This document shows positions 12,879-25,608 of a stretch of 64,000 bases of DNA, one piece after another (positions within the stretch are counted from its first letter, which is position 1; the number at the start of each line of letters is the position of its first letter). Origin of the DNA: Climacium dendroides (taxonomy: Eukaryota > Streptophyta > Bryopsida > Hypnales > Climaciaceae); assembly GCA_950106755.1 (NCBI GenBank), contig OX467086.1, positions 10,558,001 through 10,622,000 of the forward strand. The letters are read 5' to 3'. The notes under the pieces were generated by a model. The model had not been told where the DNA came from, made no database searches, and saw nothing but the letters and a program-made list of their open reading frames with translations. The translations under genes were made by a program, and so were the position numbers.

Positions 12879-13878
12879 TCATGCTTTGATTTATTTTAGC
12901 CTTACATGAATGTATATTGTACTCAAAGTGATTTAAGAACACAACTAAAAAGCAAGAAATGCATAGAACAGACTGTGATCCATTTTTAAGACTCTTTGTA
13001 CTATTTATGACAATTCTATAGGACAATTCTAAATGCCCACTTGCAATTCGAGCCTCCTACGTTACAGAAATTCAATACCATCTAAAAACGGTACAATAGT
13101 TTGAGCTTCTATTTATGTCTGCAATCAAAGCACTTCATATTTTTCTTGTGATTACCGATTGTAAATACCGATTGTTCTTAAAAAAACTGAGTCGATCCGA
13201 ATTTTTTTGATTCGGCGCTTCTTTTTGCCAAAACAATTGTGACATGTTCTGATCAATCGAAACATGTGCAATATCCTTATGCGCCACCGATGGCATATAT
13301 TCCACCTTCGAGTAGAAGAACTCGAAGAAATTATTAAACAGTTTGGAAAGGAAGAGACTGAGGAATCTGCTTATGAACTGTAGAGCCATGGATTCTAAAT
13401 GAATCCTTGAACAGTGCAAATGTTTGGCAACAGTTTTAAAAGTAGAGCAGGACTAACTGTAATTCTTATTGAAAACTGAAGGGAGTCAATCTGGTAACGG
13501 CAGCTTCCACAAGTTTTGGCCTTTTGGGTGTGGGAGATTCCAGCTGCAAAAGATCCTCACAGCGCAGTCTCTCTTCAACGAATCCGCGGCAGTATTCGGG
13601 TAAAATCCGGCGGCGAGTTCAAAGTTAGTCAGTGGAATTGGGAAAAAAATCTGGTTGCAACTTGAAAATATTGGTAGTGGAAAACTCTGTAAATGATCTA
13701 TTTGGAGGAAAAAAAATAGAGAAAATAATCAGACTCTAAACATGAAAAAGCAGTTCCAAATATGGGGATTTTCAAAATAATGTGTTCCATTTTTTAGTAA
13801 TGGTTACAAGACCAAATACTGTTCATTTGATTGAGTGCAGTATTCATTCCAAAATAGGGAATCATTGAACTCATCAAG

Positions 13879-14548
13879 AGTAAACTAGTGTGTCCTATGT
13901 TGTTGCCACAATCAAAAGCCAAATAAAATGAATTTTTTGTTTTCTTTTACTTATAAAAAAATTTGAAATTCAATACTCCCTCTGTTCCACAAAAAAACTC
14001 CAAATCAAGGATAGCTTTGACTTGTTCCACAAAAAAACTCCCTTTTACTGATCTTAACCATACAATAAGTGTTGGCCGTGTTGAATGACCTCTGTAGGAC
14101 AAGTTAGACGAACAGGGAGCATTCCTCTCCTTGCAAGTTGGACCTTGCCCATATGAGGCATCTTATACTTGTTGTTTCCATCATTCTTGATTGTCTCAAT
14201 CATGAAATATGATAAAAAAAAAAAAAACTTGGATTTTGGTTGGCGAAATGATGACGACTCCGTCACAAATTTTGTACAGGTCTTAGGGATGGTATAGAGA
14301 TTCTTGAATGCATGCATGACCATGGAAAAGACCAAAAGTACAGTTAATTCCTCCCCAAAAAGAAATTAGGAGTTTTTTTGTGGAACAGAAGGAGTATCTT
14401 TTGTGTTGTAGATCCAGATTATATGAAACCAAGCCCATGTAAGCCTCCTTGCCAAGGGCTTTCTAACAGTACCAAGCATGCAACCGGGAAATGCACGGTC
14501 TAGGAGATCTCATCGTATCAATCAATCGAACAAATAAACAACCTATCT
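13879..14548 (+). repeat. Repeat family D copy, split by a Stowaway MITE
   Basis: 13879-13975 and 14395-14548 align by eye with the two halves of the ~250-bp units at 42822-43337. Shared blocks include TTGTTGCCA, AAGCCC, CTCCTTGCCA, GGGCTTTCTAACAGTACCA and GCACGGTCTAGGAGATCTCA. The intervening DNA is a complete TA-flanked MITE. The downstream edge abuts the TTAA element at 14552. Confidence 0.7.
13976..14394. mobile_element. Stowaway-like Tc1/mariner MITE
   Basis: Flanked by TA on both sides (13974-13975 and 14395-14396). The left terminus CTCCCTCTGTTCCACAAAAA matches the reverse complement of the right terminus CTCCTTCTGTTCCACAAAAA, extending through a shared AACTCC. This is the classic CTCCCTC-CGTTCC Stowaway-type end. 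The element is 419 bp. Part of the left TIR (GTTCCACAAAAAAACTCC) is repeated internally at about 14025-14042. No transposase is encoded; the internal ORFs are unsupported. Confidence 0.85.
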
Positions 14549-14551
14549 TAA

Positions 14552-15460
14552 CCCCTAAAGTTCCTTTACTATGTTTTCACTGAAAACACTCTAAAACTGC
14601 CATTTCTAGTACAAGTACCAAATTTTTGAAAAAAAATAAATTTTGACACATGTAACTGTAGGATCTTGTAGTATGATGACTTGAGAACATATGGTAAAAG
14701 TTTCAGAAATTTCCACCAGGTGGATTGTAAGGTATAAGCATTCAAATTCATTGAAATCATTTTTTTAGCCTTGTGAAAAACAGGGCAGCTGCACTTCACA
14801 AGCTCACTTTCCTATGAAAATATGTTTAAAATGGTGATTACTCTATGGATTCTTTTTCCTAAACAAGTTGGTCGCATGCTTAAAAAATTTCAGATCATTT
14901 GGAATTGTACAACATATTGGAAAAAAATCATAAGTAGAAAGAAGTAGAGAATGATTCAAATTCAAAATTGTAAAGGATTTAATTATGGAATTGAAAAATG
15001 CCAATCCCAATTGTTGAAATGTTGTTATAAACAATCTACACTCTATGATTTTATATTTTGCAAAATATATTGAAAATTAAGTAAGATAAAGGACTTCAAA
15101 GTTTATTTTAGAGTAGAGAATCCATAATAGCCCACATACCAAAATTGCTCATAACTTTCACCTCATTTATCAATAGAATGATTCAAAGCTTTCTATGTAT
15201 ATACCAATTTTTATTTTTTATTTTCAAAAAAAGTGATTTTTTCTGATCTGCCCATACTGCCCGGCCAATGAAAAAAATAACATATTTGGTCATAACTTTT
15301 GCCTCATATTTCAAAATGTCATGAAATTTGGTGCATATGAAAGATATTCCTTGTCTCCACCTTCTATCAAAATTTTAGCCTAAAATATGCAAATCTCTAG
15401 TCACATTTACCTACCCAAAATTTCTATACTACCAAAAAACGCATATTGGTCCTTTAGGGG
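14552..15460 (+). mobile_element. TTAA-flanked, piggyBac-like non-autonomous element, family A copy 1
   Basis: A 909-bp body flanked on both sides by TTAA (14548-14551 and 15461-15464). The ends are CCCCTAAAGTTCC and, inverted, CCCCTAAAGGACC. It is inserted at a TTAA that forms the junction of family D repeat units; the corresponding uninterrupted junction is visible at 43061-43085 (CCTCTC-TTAA-ATAATGGATGG). No transposase ORF is present. Homologous to 47380-48273, to an inverted partial copy at about 39530-40140 and to a partial copy at about 61150-61775. Confidence 0.75.
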
Positions 15461-15464
15461 TTAA

Positions 15465-18400
15465 TAGATGGATGTTGTGTGCCATGTGTGTGTATTACTG
15501 TTGAAAAACAAATACTCCATACAACAAAAGTTTGTCCAATTCAACTCTTATTGATGGCTATTGGAAGTACAATGGTTGAACTCAAAAAATCTTTAACTTA
15601 TACTAATTTAATAGTTTATAGTACCAAAATTAGAAGAATTTTAGAGGTGTACAAATACAACAGTTTATATCTAATGTTCATCAACTTTTCACATGAATTA
15701 GATTCCATTTCATACATAATTATTATTCAACGTAGTGTGATATCTCAAGTTGTTCAAACTTTTGCACTACATGAATTTACTTATGTACAATCTACCAATG
15801 GCCTTCCAATTTTCCAATGTATATTTGTGTACTTTTATATCCTAAATTTACTAATATCACACATCAAAAGGAAATTGAATTAGTTTTTCAATTTGACATA
15901 ATTACTTCATTTAATTTATTTTGGAATTCATTTTTTGACTAGTTTAATTATTATTTTCATTTCACTTCCATATATTAATCATACAAATTTGTGCCTAATT
16001 GCCACAACAATTAAAATAACTTTTGCAACAAAGCCTCACGGTTCTATTGTTCTAATTAGCTACTAAACAAACCTTTCAAGGGATGGGGATCTAGATTTCC
16101 AAAATTGTGAAGATATATTATGAAATACACTTAGAATACTAATTTAAATGAGACAATAACCAATAATTTTCAACAAAACTTGAAATGGAAATTCTTTCCA
16201 AAATTGATTGTACATTGAATATTTGTAAATTTTACATAATTTATTTTTCCTTTAATTCAAAATTTTAAGTTCTAATTATGATGATTTTTTATAATGAAAC
16301 ATATTTATATCCTTTGAACGGGCATTTGAAGTCTAGAACACTCGCAAAGAAAAGTTTTAAAGATCCATATTGTAGAAATATAAGAGATGGATGAAAAAAA
16401 CAAGATTTTGTATGCAAGGGCTATGATTGTTTGCATTCATTTGTTGTTCAAAATTTGAACTTTTAATCTTGAAGGGTTTAACCCTAAAGTGTTCTAATGT
16501 CCAATTTCTAAACAACTAATATATTGAAACTGAAGTTTCATTTTCATTACTCCTTGGATGAAAGTCATCTAAATTTGTAGAGATACTTTATCAAATTGTT
16601 GTCCTATCTAATGGTTGGATTCGGTATTCCTAGAATTCATATTTTTCTAAAATTATAAATCTGGAAGTATGTCAAGTAGTTAACCAAGCCTAAATTGCAT
16701 TGACTCTAATTCAAAACTAGATTTGTAAAAATGAGATCATAGATTTAAATTTATTTATTTTTAAATCACTATGTGAAGAGAGCCTCATTTCAAATCCATT
16801 CTAATAAATTGTACTCAATAAATGATAATATTTTGCTTGTAATTGAATTTTAAAAGAATTTTGAATTTTGTTTTTCAAAATTTATAAAAATATATTGGTT
16901 ATAGCATTAGTGAATCAATTCATACCGATGGAATCTAAAACTCAAAATCTACAAACATTTATTTATATATGAATTCCAAAATATTCTTTAAAATAGTAGT
17001 TTATGATGATTTTTCTCAAGTCATGAATTTCGTAGAAGACTTTGGATGATGAGGGATTAAAAGCCCAATCAACATGATTCTTGACTAGACTGAAGTCAAA
17101 CATCCTTATTAAAATAACTAATAAACCATCAAGTGCTTAAAACAAACTCCTATTTTTTGTCTTATAGCAAATTAAATCTACATATAAAACAACCAATTCA
17201 CTATTTAGATGAATAGGTGATCAAAGTGGCTATTCAATGATTCACTATTTAGGCCTCACTTCAATGTTCTATATGTATTGTTTCTTATGAAGTCTATGAC
17301 CAATTATAATACCATAGTTGTAGGATAGGATTGGCAAAAAAACAGTTCTAAAAATAAATGCCAAATCAAAATCCTATTTTTATCATTTGTCAAATCTTAT
17401 TTTCCATTTAAAAAAATAAACATTCAGCAGTGCCAATCTTACCCTTCATTTATAGTAGTCTATGATACATTGCTTTTGAAAATCTTAAAACATATTATCT
17501 AAGCAACAAAAAATTAGATTCTATTTACAACATCACACATTATAGTTTATTAATCTACTTGCATAAATTTTTTATGATGTGGACACATAGAATACATTGA
17601 AACCTGTATATTGGTAATTTAAAGTACTCCTACCTTATAAAATGGGTTTAAGTATATTGACAATTTAAAGTGACACTACTTTATAGAATGGGTTTTTTAA
17701 ATGGTAAAACAATCACACCATTTGCAAAATGCAAAAATCAAAGAACTGAATAATTTGTCTTTTTCAAACTACTTGATGATCAAATTTAATTTTTGGTTTT
17801 TTGAAATGATCCTATAATATGCAACTCGTTTGAATCCAACAAGGACTTTGAGAACTAAAAATGTGCAATGAATAACTAAAGAAATATACCTACTCATCCA
17901 AAAATCTAATCAATTTGGTTATACAATCATGTCCTTTTAATCCCTAAGTGTTCAAGTGATCATTTCTTGGTCAATGCTCAACTTCAAGCAACATTTCTAG
18001 GCAAAAAAAACCCTTCAATTTTTTATTTTATTTAAAAAAAAAGATTGAATTGTCTTTCAATACTCTTAATAGTTAATATTCAAAACTAAGATGGCTATGG
18101 TCAAACAAAATTATAAGAGAAATAGCATAAAGTGCTTAGAAATGGCTTAGTTTTGAAAATTTTACTATTTGGGATAAGTGTTGATATTCTTATTATTGGA
18201 TCTTATGCAAATTTTCACAAATTAATAGAAAGTACAATTTTGACCAATCAAAAAATTCAAATGCTAAAAATAGAAATTGTATTTTTTGTAAATTTTTGAA
18301 GTTATATCTTCAAAATTCATCTGAAGAATCTAAAATAGTTTTATAATTTTGACCATACATATACTTCAACCTACTTTTCATGCTTCACATTATCTTCTTT

Positions 18401-20131
18401 GATGCAAATTTCAAAAAAAATTTAGAACTTATATTAATAACACATTTGTGTTTTGCATGAACCCCGTGGGCTTTTAGGAGTTAAAGTTAACTACAAAATC
18501 CAATTTGGCATTTAGTCATTTATAGGGTCAATTTTTTCTTGTAAAGCCTTGTTTTTTCACATGGATTTCAAATTTGATTTTCTTTACATTTCAAAAATAA
18601 AAATAAATTGACCAAATTTTTAATAAAAACAATAATTTTCTTGGTGTATAAACTAAAAATGTGGAGTAATTTAATTATTTTTGCTTCTTCAAAATACTTT
18701 GTATTTTTTTAATTTAAATTTTTTAATATGGTATTTAAAATTTAATAATTTAATAACAAGACATTTAATTATTAAAAAAGTTCAAAATTTTAACACATAA
18801 ATTAATTTTAAGTTTGATATTTTTTCTTAAGTCAAACTTTAGGGAAGTCATGAAAACAAAGCTATATGTTATTGTACAACAATTTTATGGAAAAATGTCT
18901 CTAAATCTCCAATTGTCTACTTTGTTGAAAATTGTCCTTTCGTCGTTAACCAACAAATAGGTTCAATTAATGAACAATGTTGAATAAAGTGGCAATGAAA
19001 CATATGTGAATCTAGAATCTCCCCTTATTGCATCTAAACAAAACTTGTTTGAAATTTGAATATTTGTATTTCTCAATAAAGAAAAGAAAGCACTTAATCA
19101 ATTGAAAGTACACAATTTGCCAAATATGAAAAGATATTCACTTCTAAAGGTCATCTTAAGAAAACACAAATATTTGACATTGTAGTCATCCATAAATCAA
19201 TCACACCATGTACTAAAAAGAATATAATGAGTAAATTTATAAAATGACACAAGCTCAATGACTTCTTCAAGCAGGGGGCATCACCCAAAAGGGAGGTAAA
19301 GAAGGAAGGTTCAATTTCAGATTTAAAAAAGAAACCCTATTTCTGAGGACAACTACCCTTGTCATCTAAAGCCAAACAACTTCTATGTTTTCTAAAAAAG
19401 CCATTTAGGGTTAAATTTGGAGAATCTCTATTTTGAGAATACTTCTTTGGATGTGGCTCTACTTGCAATTGCAAGTGTGACAGCCAAGGGCACTATCTCC
19501 CCTCTTCAACTTCCAACTCTAATGCCCACTAATGACTTCATATAACTTATATTCCTTCTATTCCAAAATGATTTTTCTTGTTGAACAAAATGTTCCAGAT
19601 TAAGTCTAAAAATAACATTTTTAAAACTTATTTTGCGTTGTAAGTAGAGTTTGGTGCACTCCTAGTGTCCTAAAAACTTTGAGATTTGGAATCCTTTTCA
19701 AAATATAGTTTGGGAGTATTGAAAAGTAGAATTTTTGGACATTTTTAAAGCTCACCAATGGACACTTAATTGTTGATTGTAAAGTGTTATTTTATCAGTA
19801 GTTAATATGGGCCCAAAGCCATATGTGAACCTACAGACGACTTCTCAAAGCTTCATATCTTTCAATTGAGGAACACTTGAAGAGATGCAAAAAATAAGAA
19901 CAAACAATGTTGATTAATCCCTTCATCATTTCATTTGTATTTTGATTGATGATTGTATGGATGGAGGGAAACTATTGCTTGAAGTTGTCTTGCTAGTTTG
20001 AGATAGCAATTGAAAGCCAAATTTGACCAATTTTCAACATCACAAAGTACAATAGGAAGATCATTTTGGGACAAAAAACTGAAGCCAATAAGAAGATCAT
20101 TTTGAAATAGGAATAACTTATAGATGGTTAA
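15465..20131. other. AT-rich gene-free DNA with decayed repeats
   Basis: No supportable gene. It holds the second copy of dispersed repeat R1 (about 16553-17060, direct with 6474-6975). It also holds TTAA/CCCTAAA-like edges at about 16487 (TTTAACCCTAAAG) and 18477 (CTTTTAGGAGTTAAAG) that could be the ends of a decayed 2-kb TTAA element. The 134-codon ORF at 15479-15883 is in strongly AT-biased sequence with no recognisable motif and is not called. Confidence 0.5.
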
Positions 20132-20976
20132 CCTCTAAAAACCAAAGCCTTTTGGGGTTCAAAAACATTATTGCTATTGAAGTGCTATAGATCTAAATGT
20201 CATCAAGGTATAGAAATCTCAACCACACAATCATAGTGTACGTGGTGTACATGATGTTAATCAAATTTGGAGTCGTTTGGCCACATAGATTGCAAGATTC
20301 CGATGTTTTAGTGTTGGAAAAGGATGTTGAAATTTTCCTAGCAAAACTTTAAACTTTAAAATGATTCAAAACTAGCATACAACTACATTGGTGAAAGAAA
20401 ATATCATTCAATGGACTCATTGTGTTTGCAAAATGGCTTTGAAATGTCAAAAAAATAGCAAGAAAAAGCACATTTGAGACTGAACCTCCTACTAAAATGC
20501 TTATGATTCACTCATAAATTATTGGATTGATATGAAATTTTAGCTACACAAATGAGACTAGTATGCACAACTTTTTCCCAAAATTTATTATTGAAAATAG
20601 ACACTCTATGAAGAAAAAACAAGCCTCCGAAGTTCACTACAATCCAAACATATTAGGATTTTGAGCTTCAAATTGCTCCTAAACATTCAAAACAAACATG
20701 AAAATTTTACCACAACAACTAGACTTCAAGGGGAACATAACCCATTAAATTTGATTGAAAACTCACATTGGATGAAAGAGATACAAGCCCCTGAAGTTGC
20801 AGCCATCAAATACAGTTGAACCTCTGAACTGTGATTGGCTTCCAAAAAATCAGTACGCCTTGGAGAGATCACAGATTTCCCATCAAGTTTTATTGAATTC
20901 ACACATTGGATGCAAAAGTTACAGCACTTGGACTTAAACTATGTCCTCACTTTTGGTCCCCTGGGGCGTTTAGGGG
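20132..20976 (+). mobile_element. TTAA-flanked element (845 bp), possible further piggyBac-like family
   Basis: Flanked by TTAA at 20128-20131 and 20977-20980. The left end reads CCTCTAAAAACC; the right end, inverted, reads CCCCTAAACGCC. The termini match family A for about 9 of 12 positions, but I see no clear internal similarity to it. No ORF looks like a transposase. It sits about 390 bp downstream of the PRA1 stop codon. Confidence 0.5.
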
Positions 20977-21364
20977 TTAACCATGCATTCCTTCACTATT
21001 CACGCCATTCACGACGGGTAGATAAGGAGTGCCCACTCATACCTTAGTAGATATTATCTGCTTAAAACGTGGATACACGGCAGTGGGCATACACTACAAG
21101 AAAAACCCATGGACAATACTCAATACATTGGTGTATTCTTACTATGAAACACATGCATTAAAAGTGACAACTAGAAAATTACAACAGATTGCCACGAGTT
21201 TGCTGGCAGTTCTATCGATTCCAAAACAGGTAGGATAATTGAGGTCCAAAGTAGAGCGAAGCTTCAAGTCTTTGAGCTCGCACTCCAAGGCTGCTACTGT
21301 TCCTCCAGAACTATGAAAGAAGCTAATATATTGATTGTTATTAAACATCTCAATGATTGGAGTT

Positions 21365-24305
21365 TTAGGCATCACTGTAGCCCCTCCAGACTGCACGGAA
21401 CTCCTCCCGGAAAGAGTTCAAACGAGCCTTCAAATTTGGAGTACGGAAACTTGCATGTAGAAACGGCACTGCACGACACACCAGGCAGCATATATGTCAA
21501 TAAAAGAAACATTGATCTCAACAAAACCGAAAAATAAACCAGACAATACCTTAGTGCTATTTACTGGATACTTATTACAAACATGCCTCTATGGTCAGCG
21601 TATCCAAGAAACCACCAAAAATCAACATACGGGTATGAAACACTTACATGTAATTCCAATTATCAAAGAACCAAGAATAGTCAGGATTGCAGAAGAGTAC
21701 CACCATAAGAGAATGGTAACTGCACGACAAGAACCAAATCAACGTCAGTCAAACTACCACCGAGAGTCAAATCTGCCTAATATATTGGAAGTAAATGCAC
21801 AGGTTACTGATTTCCTCATTCTATTCCTGGAAGAGAAACAAAAGACAAGCACTCATGAGATTGTAATTCCCCAAACCCGTGATACTTCTGTCACAATTTT
21901 GAAAATTCCGCGAGTGATTTCCTTCCACATACCGAATCCCAAGCAACCGACGAAGAGACGGCGATCACGACCACAGATATAAACCGTGCCTTTCAAGGGA
22001 CGCCCTCGTGTTCCCGTCCTACACATCAACCATGTATCAGAATTCTAAAATCGTATTTCCCCTGGCATATCCATCCTTGATTATGCCCATGCCCAAGTCC
22101 AAGTCAAACATAGGATAACCGCTCCGCATGTGATAGAAATATAATATACAGCTGAGACATATGGCAGATGTGATATGGACGAATTGATACGACTACGTAA
22201 CATATTCACAAGGAAAGAGAAATAAGATTCATTAATGAGGGAAGTAATAGTACTTACGAGACAGGGGCACGCAGCTTGTGAGCAAGTGGAGGAGAAATTC
22301 TCCTGACGGTCCTTGTCAATTTCTCACTTAGCGTCACGGCAAAACTGCAACTCACCAAACACACGAAACAATGACCTTCAATTAAAACCCATGATATAAG
22401 CTACATGCATAAACACACTAAATAAGCAAGAAATAAGTCTAAGGCGTCCTGCAGTCAGTTACCAAGGGTTTTTATTCAAGATTACAACGTATCAACTGAC
22501 TACATTTTCTCATTCCATTGGTCAAGAGAAGCAAAGACTCAACTTGTAGAAAAGCGCGGGCATAACATAGGAGGCGAGAAACAGTACGGTATTGCTCGGA
22601 AATAATGTCATATGATGCCTTACCTATCGTTGAGACAAGCTAAACTGAGAGATGTGAGAAACACCGCCACCAATGCCAATGGATTTCGTACAAAGGCAAT
22701 CACTGTACAAAAACAATAGAGATGAAAGTTGAAAAATTGGAAAACTACAAAATGATTAGCATCAACTTCGTGACAGAGAATCAAAACTATTGCTCTGCAA
22801 CTTGTAACACACATTAAAGAAATATTTCGCAACAATGAGACCTTGAATACTCTGAAGCAATTTGCAGAAACACTCTAGAGTAAGTGTGAAAATCAACAAT
22901 TTAATATTTACTAGCAATAGCGTTACAGATAAGCGATTAGACGTCATCACGCAGAACGACTTACCAAGAACAAGGGTCAACAGAACAAAGTAATTTGTGC
23001 GATAGCTGCGGCACAAGAACAAGAATGTTAGTAAATAATACCGCCAACAAAGACGCCAAAAACGAACATGAAATCCTGACATCCATGAAGATTACACTCA
23101 ACCGTAAAAAGTAAAAGCATCCATAACATAATAATTTGCATTTAATTAAAATGTCCCATCATCGAATTGCTAAATTAAATCATTCATCTTCGGGCCTCGG
23201 GCCTATGTACAGAGACAACTTCAGACAATCAATTAATCTTCAGAGTCATGATCCTTATTAATATCTCCTGCAACTTTGATCCTATTTAATTCTACAGTCT
23301 ATTGGAAGATTAACCCTTTAAGGACGAAGGATTCATGGATTTCAAATCACCATTTTGATGGATCATATTGTGGAATGTATAATTCAAATTGGGGAAATCT
23401 CCATATCATTAGATTAGTGAAGAAATTTGCATGGTTAGCTAAAAGAATTAAAATTTGAAGAAATAAAAATTCTCATGTGAACTGTTCAGAACTGCTAAAA
23501 TAAATGGGCTAACGGCAAATGCATGGCGCCAAAGAAGAAAGAGTCAGCCCTGTAGCAAAGCCCCAACAATATCATCTGGTACAGTAAGAATTGATGCCAC
23601 TGTAAAATTCTTAAAATTCAAAATTGAGGAACTCATGCTGAGTTTCAGATAAGGTACCACGGTTGGTAGATTCCTGTCATCACGACAGACACAGAAATTG
23701 AGATGCTCTCAATTCCTCAAAGTGCATACAGAAGATAATCTAAAATGTTTGAAAAAAAATAATATTTAAAACGCGAACAAAGAAGTTAACCTGTTTGCGA
23801 ACTACAAACCCAGTGAAGATCAGAAGAAAGTTACGAAAGAAATTGATCTCACTGGTTTAGTGGAAGAGAGCAGACGAACTGCTGTCAATCTCGCAACCTA
23901 AAGCCAATTCACATCCGTAGTAGTTCTAGTCTATACGGAGAGCTTCTTCACGACCCCTCTCCATGGGCAAACCTTCCTGGTTCCTACCGGGTAGCTCCGC
24001 TTTCGTGCAGAGAAAAGCGGATCTTCTGCGTAAAAGAGGAATTTTGTACCCGAATCTTACCTATTCCATGCACTACGAGTAGAAGAAGAAGACAATGAAC
24101 ACATCTTCCAAACCTCAATTACAAGTGAAAGGGCAAGAAGATCTTACTAGTACATGTTGCACTTGAATCGCCCATCCCATTTCGACTGCGACTTGGGAAC
24201 GGTGAATTTGGCGAAAAACTCTGCAAGCGGACGAGGCGGTTGCGACCACTCCACCTCCTTCAAGGCATCCACGAGCTCATCTATCGTTACATTGCTCCAA
24301 TCCAT
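21365..24305 (-). CDS. PRA1-family (type A) membrane-trafficking protein, seven coding exons
   Basis: Exons (minus strand) are 24305-24148, 23005-22965, 22702-22624, 22344-22258, 22018-21933, 21719-21648 and 21468-21365. All phases close to give 208 aa, close to the length of plant PRA1.A proteins. The order of conserved blocks is N-terminal WSQPPRPLAEFFAKF, SKWDGRFKCNMYYYRTNY, the PRA1 core RNPLALVAVFLTSLSLACLND, then RTVRRISPPLAHKLR, GTVYICGRDRR, and the tail LHASFRTPNLKARLNSFREE. About four hydrophobic segments are visible (around residues 55-72, 73-90, 145-165 and 160-175). PRA1 proteins are small ER/Golgi membrane proteins that bind prenylated Rab GTPases and influence vesicle trafficking. 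The first intron is the longest (~1.1 kb) and contains a family B MITE fragment. Exon 2 is only 41 nt. Confidence 0.9.
23310..23430 (+). mobile_element. Family B MITE fragment inside PRA1 intron 1
   Basis: The sequence starts TTAACCCTTTAAGGACGAAG and continues with blocks resembling family B (ATTTCAAATCACCATTTTGATGGATCAT is a diverged counterpart of the 'AAATCATCC...GAATCATT' region; positions 23343-23370). Only the left part is recognisable. It lies inside the 1.14-kb first intron of the PRA1 gene. Confidence 0.45.
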
Positions 24306-25560
24306 GGTCTCCTTCCACCAAAATCACCAAAATCGCTCTCCAAAAAAAAAGCGCACTCCAACACGAAATCTAAGTTCCTCCACCGCCTTCTCCTCCAAGT
24401 CAGGTCGATCAAGCACCAGAAAATGGTCTCAAAAATGGTACGGAGTGTCCGACTTTCCACCTTCTCGACAAAACCCTAACGTAAGACGAAACCCTAGTCC
24501 ACCTTGATCTCCTTCAAAACTGCACGCCAGGACGCAGACTTGGAATCGGCGGAATCGCCAGCGCAAGGCGAAATCGCACAACGTGAGCGATGAGAGGTCA
24601 CGGCAACGACGCGTAAAGCACCGAGAGATTCCGACGCTGCAAAAGACGCAGGGGAAGGAGGACGACAAGGAGAAGGAGAAGAAGCTGCAAATACAAAGAT
24701 CACCGTCGATCAATAGAAACCTCTCGAGTCAGTGTGGTTTGGGTAGTCAATGGAGGTTGACTCTTGGCCTTCAAGGTAACCAATCTTGAGTGAGTGACAA
24801 TTTCACTACAACTTTTTTTAAGTAGTTTTTTTTTTTTCCCCCACTCTCTTTCATCATTTTTGATAACATTGAAATGGTAGTCAAAATTTACTAAAAAAAT
24901 GTCAAAAATAAAAAATTTGGAAATGTATCAAAAATAATAATTTTGTATTTTTTTTTGTAAAAAATAGGATTAGCTAATTTTGAATTTAAAACTGATAAGC
25001 GTCTTTCACTTAGATAATAAATAGATATACATTGCAAAATGTTGAACACTTGGATATTGAGAATTTGATTGGTTGAACTTCAAATACTTATTAATAACAT
25101 TTGCATACAATATTGAGATGCCATTTTTGGACTTCATTTAATCTCAACCGCAATAGACCAATGTGTGAAAAACATTGCTTGTATATAATCATGATTCTCA
25201 ATGAATCTTGATAATTACATGTCATTGTTTCTTATCAATTTTTTTCTACATTAACAACTATCTTTGCACAAATGTTTACATGTATATGGCTTATTGTACA
25301 CTCAAATTGGTGTTGAGTACCCAATACTATTTTTACACCAATTATATTCATTCTTCATTCTTATTTTTCATGCATGAATAGATTTTAAATTGGTAGAAAA
25401 AGTATCATGACACTTTGAAGACGAAATCAAGTTTCCCTTTTCTTTTTATAAAGATTGCTTAAAAAATTCCATTTGTAATAAATTATCAAATTATATTTAG
25501 TAAAAATTTATAATAAATCCTACATAACATTATATAGATCACACAAATAATTTTATTATG

Positions 25561-25567
<7 letters not shown>
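24306..25567. promoter_or_regulatory. PRA1 upstream region then AT-rich spacer
   Basis: 24306-24790 has mixed composition with many CG dinucleotides and is the likely promoter and 5' UTR of PRA1. Overlapping ORFs in several frames here (for example 24154-24507) mostly shadow PRA1 exon 1 and its leader. Beyond about 24800 the DNA becomes AT-rich with no recognised feature. Confidence 0.45.

Positions 25568-25604
<37 letters not shown>
25568..25604. repeat. (TA)n microsatellite
   Basis: A pure alternating TA run of about 36 bp within AT-rich intergenic DNA. Confidence 0.95.

Positions 25605-25608
<4 letters not shown>

Noticed and set aside
15479..15883. 134-codon ORF as a real gene
   Set aside because: Extremely AT-biased composition (Ile/Tyr/Asn/Phe-rich), no motif, surrounded by repeats; consistent with chance.
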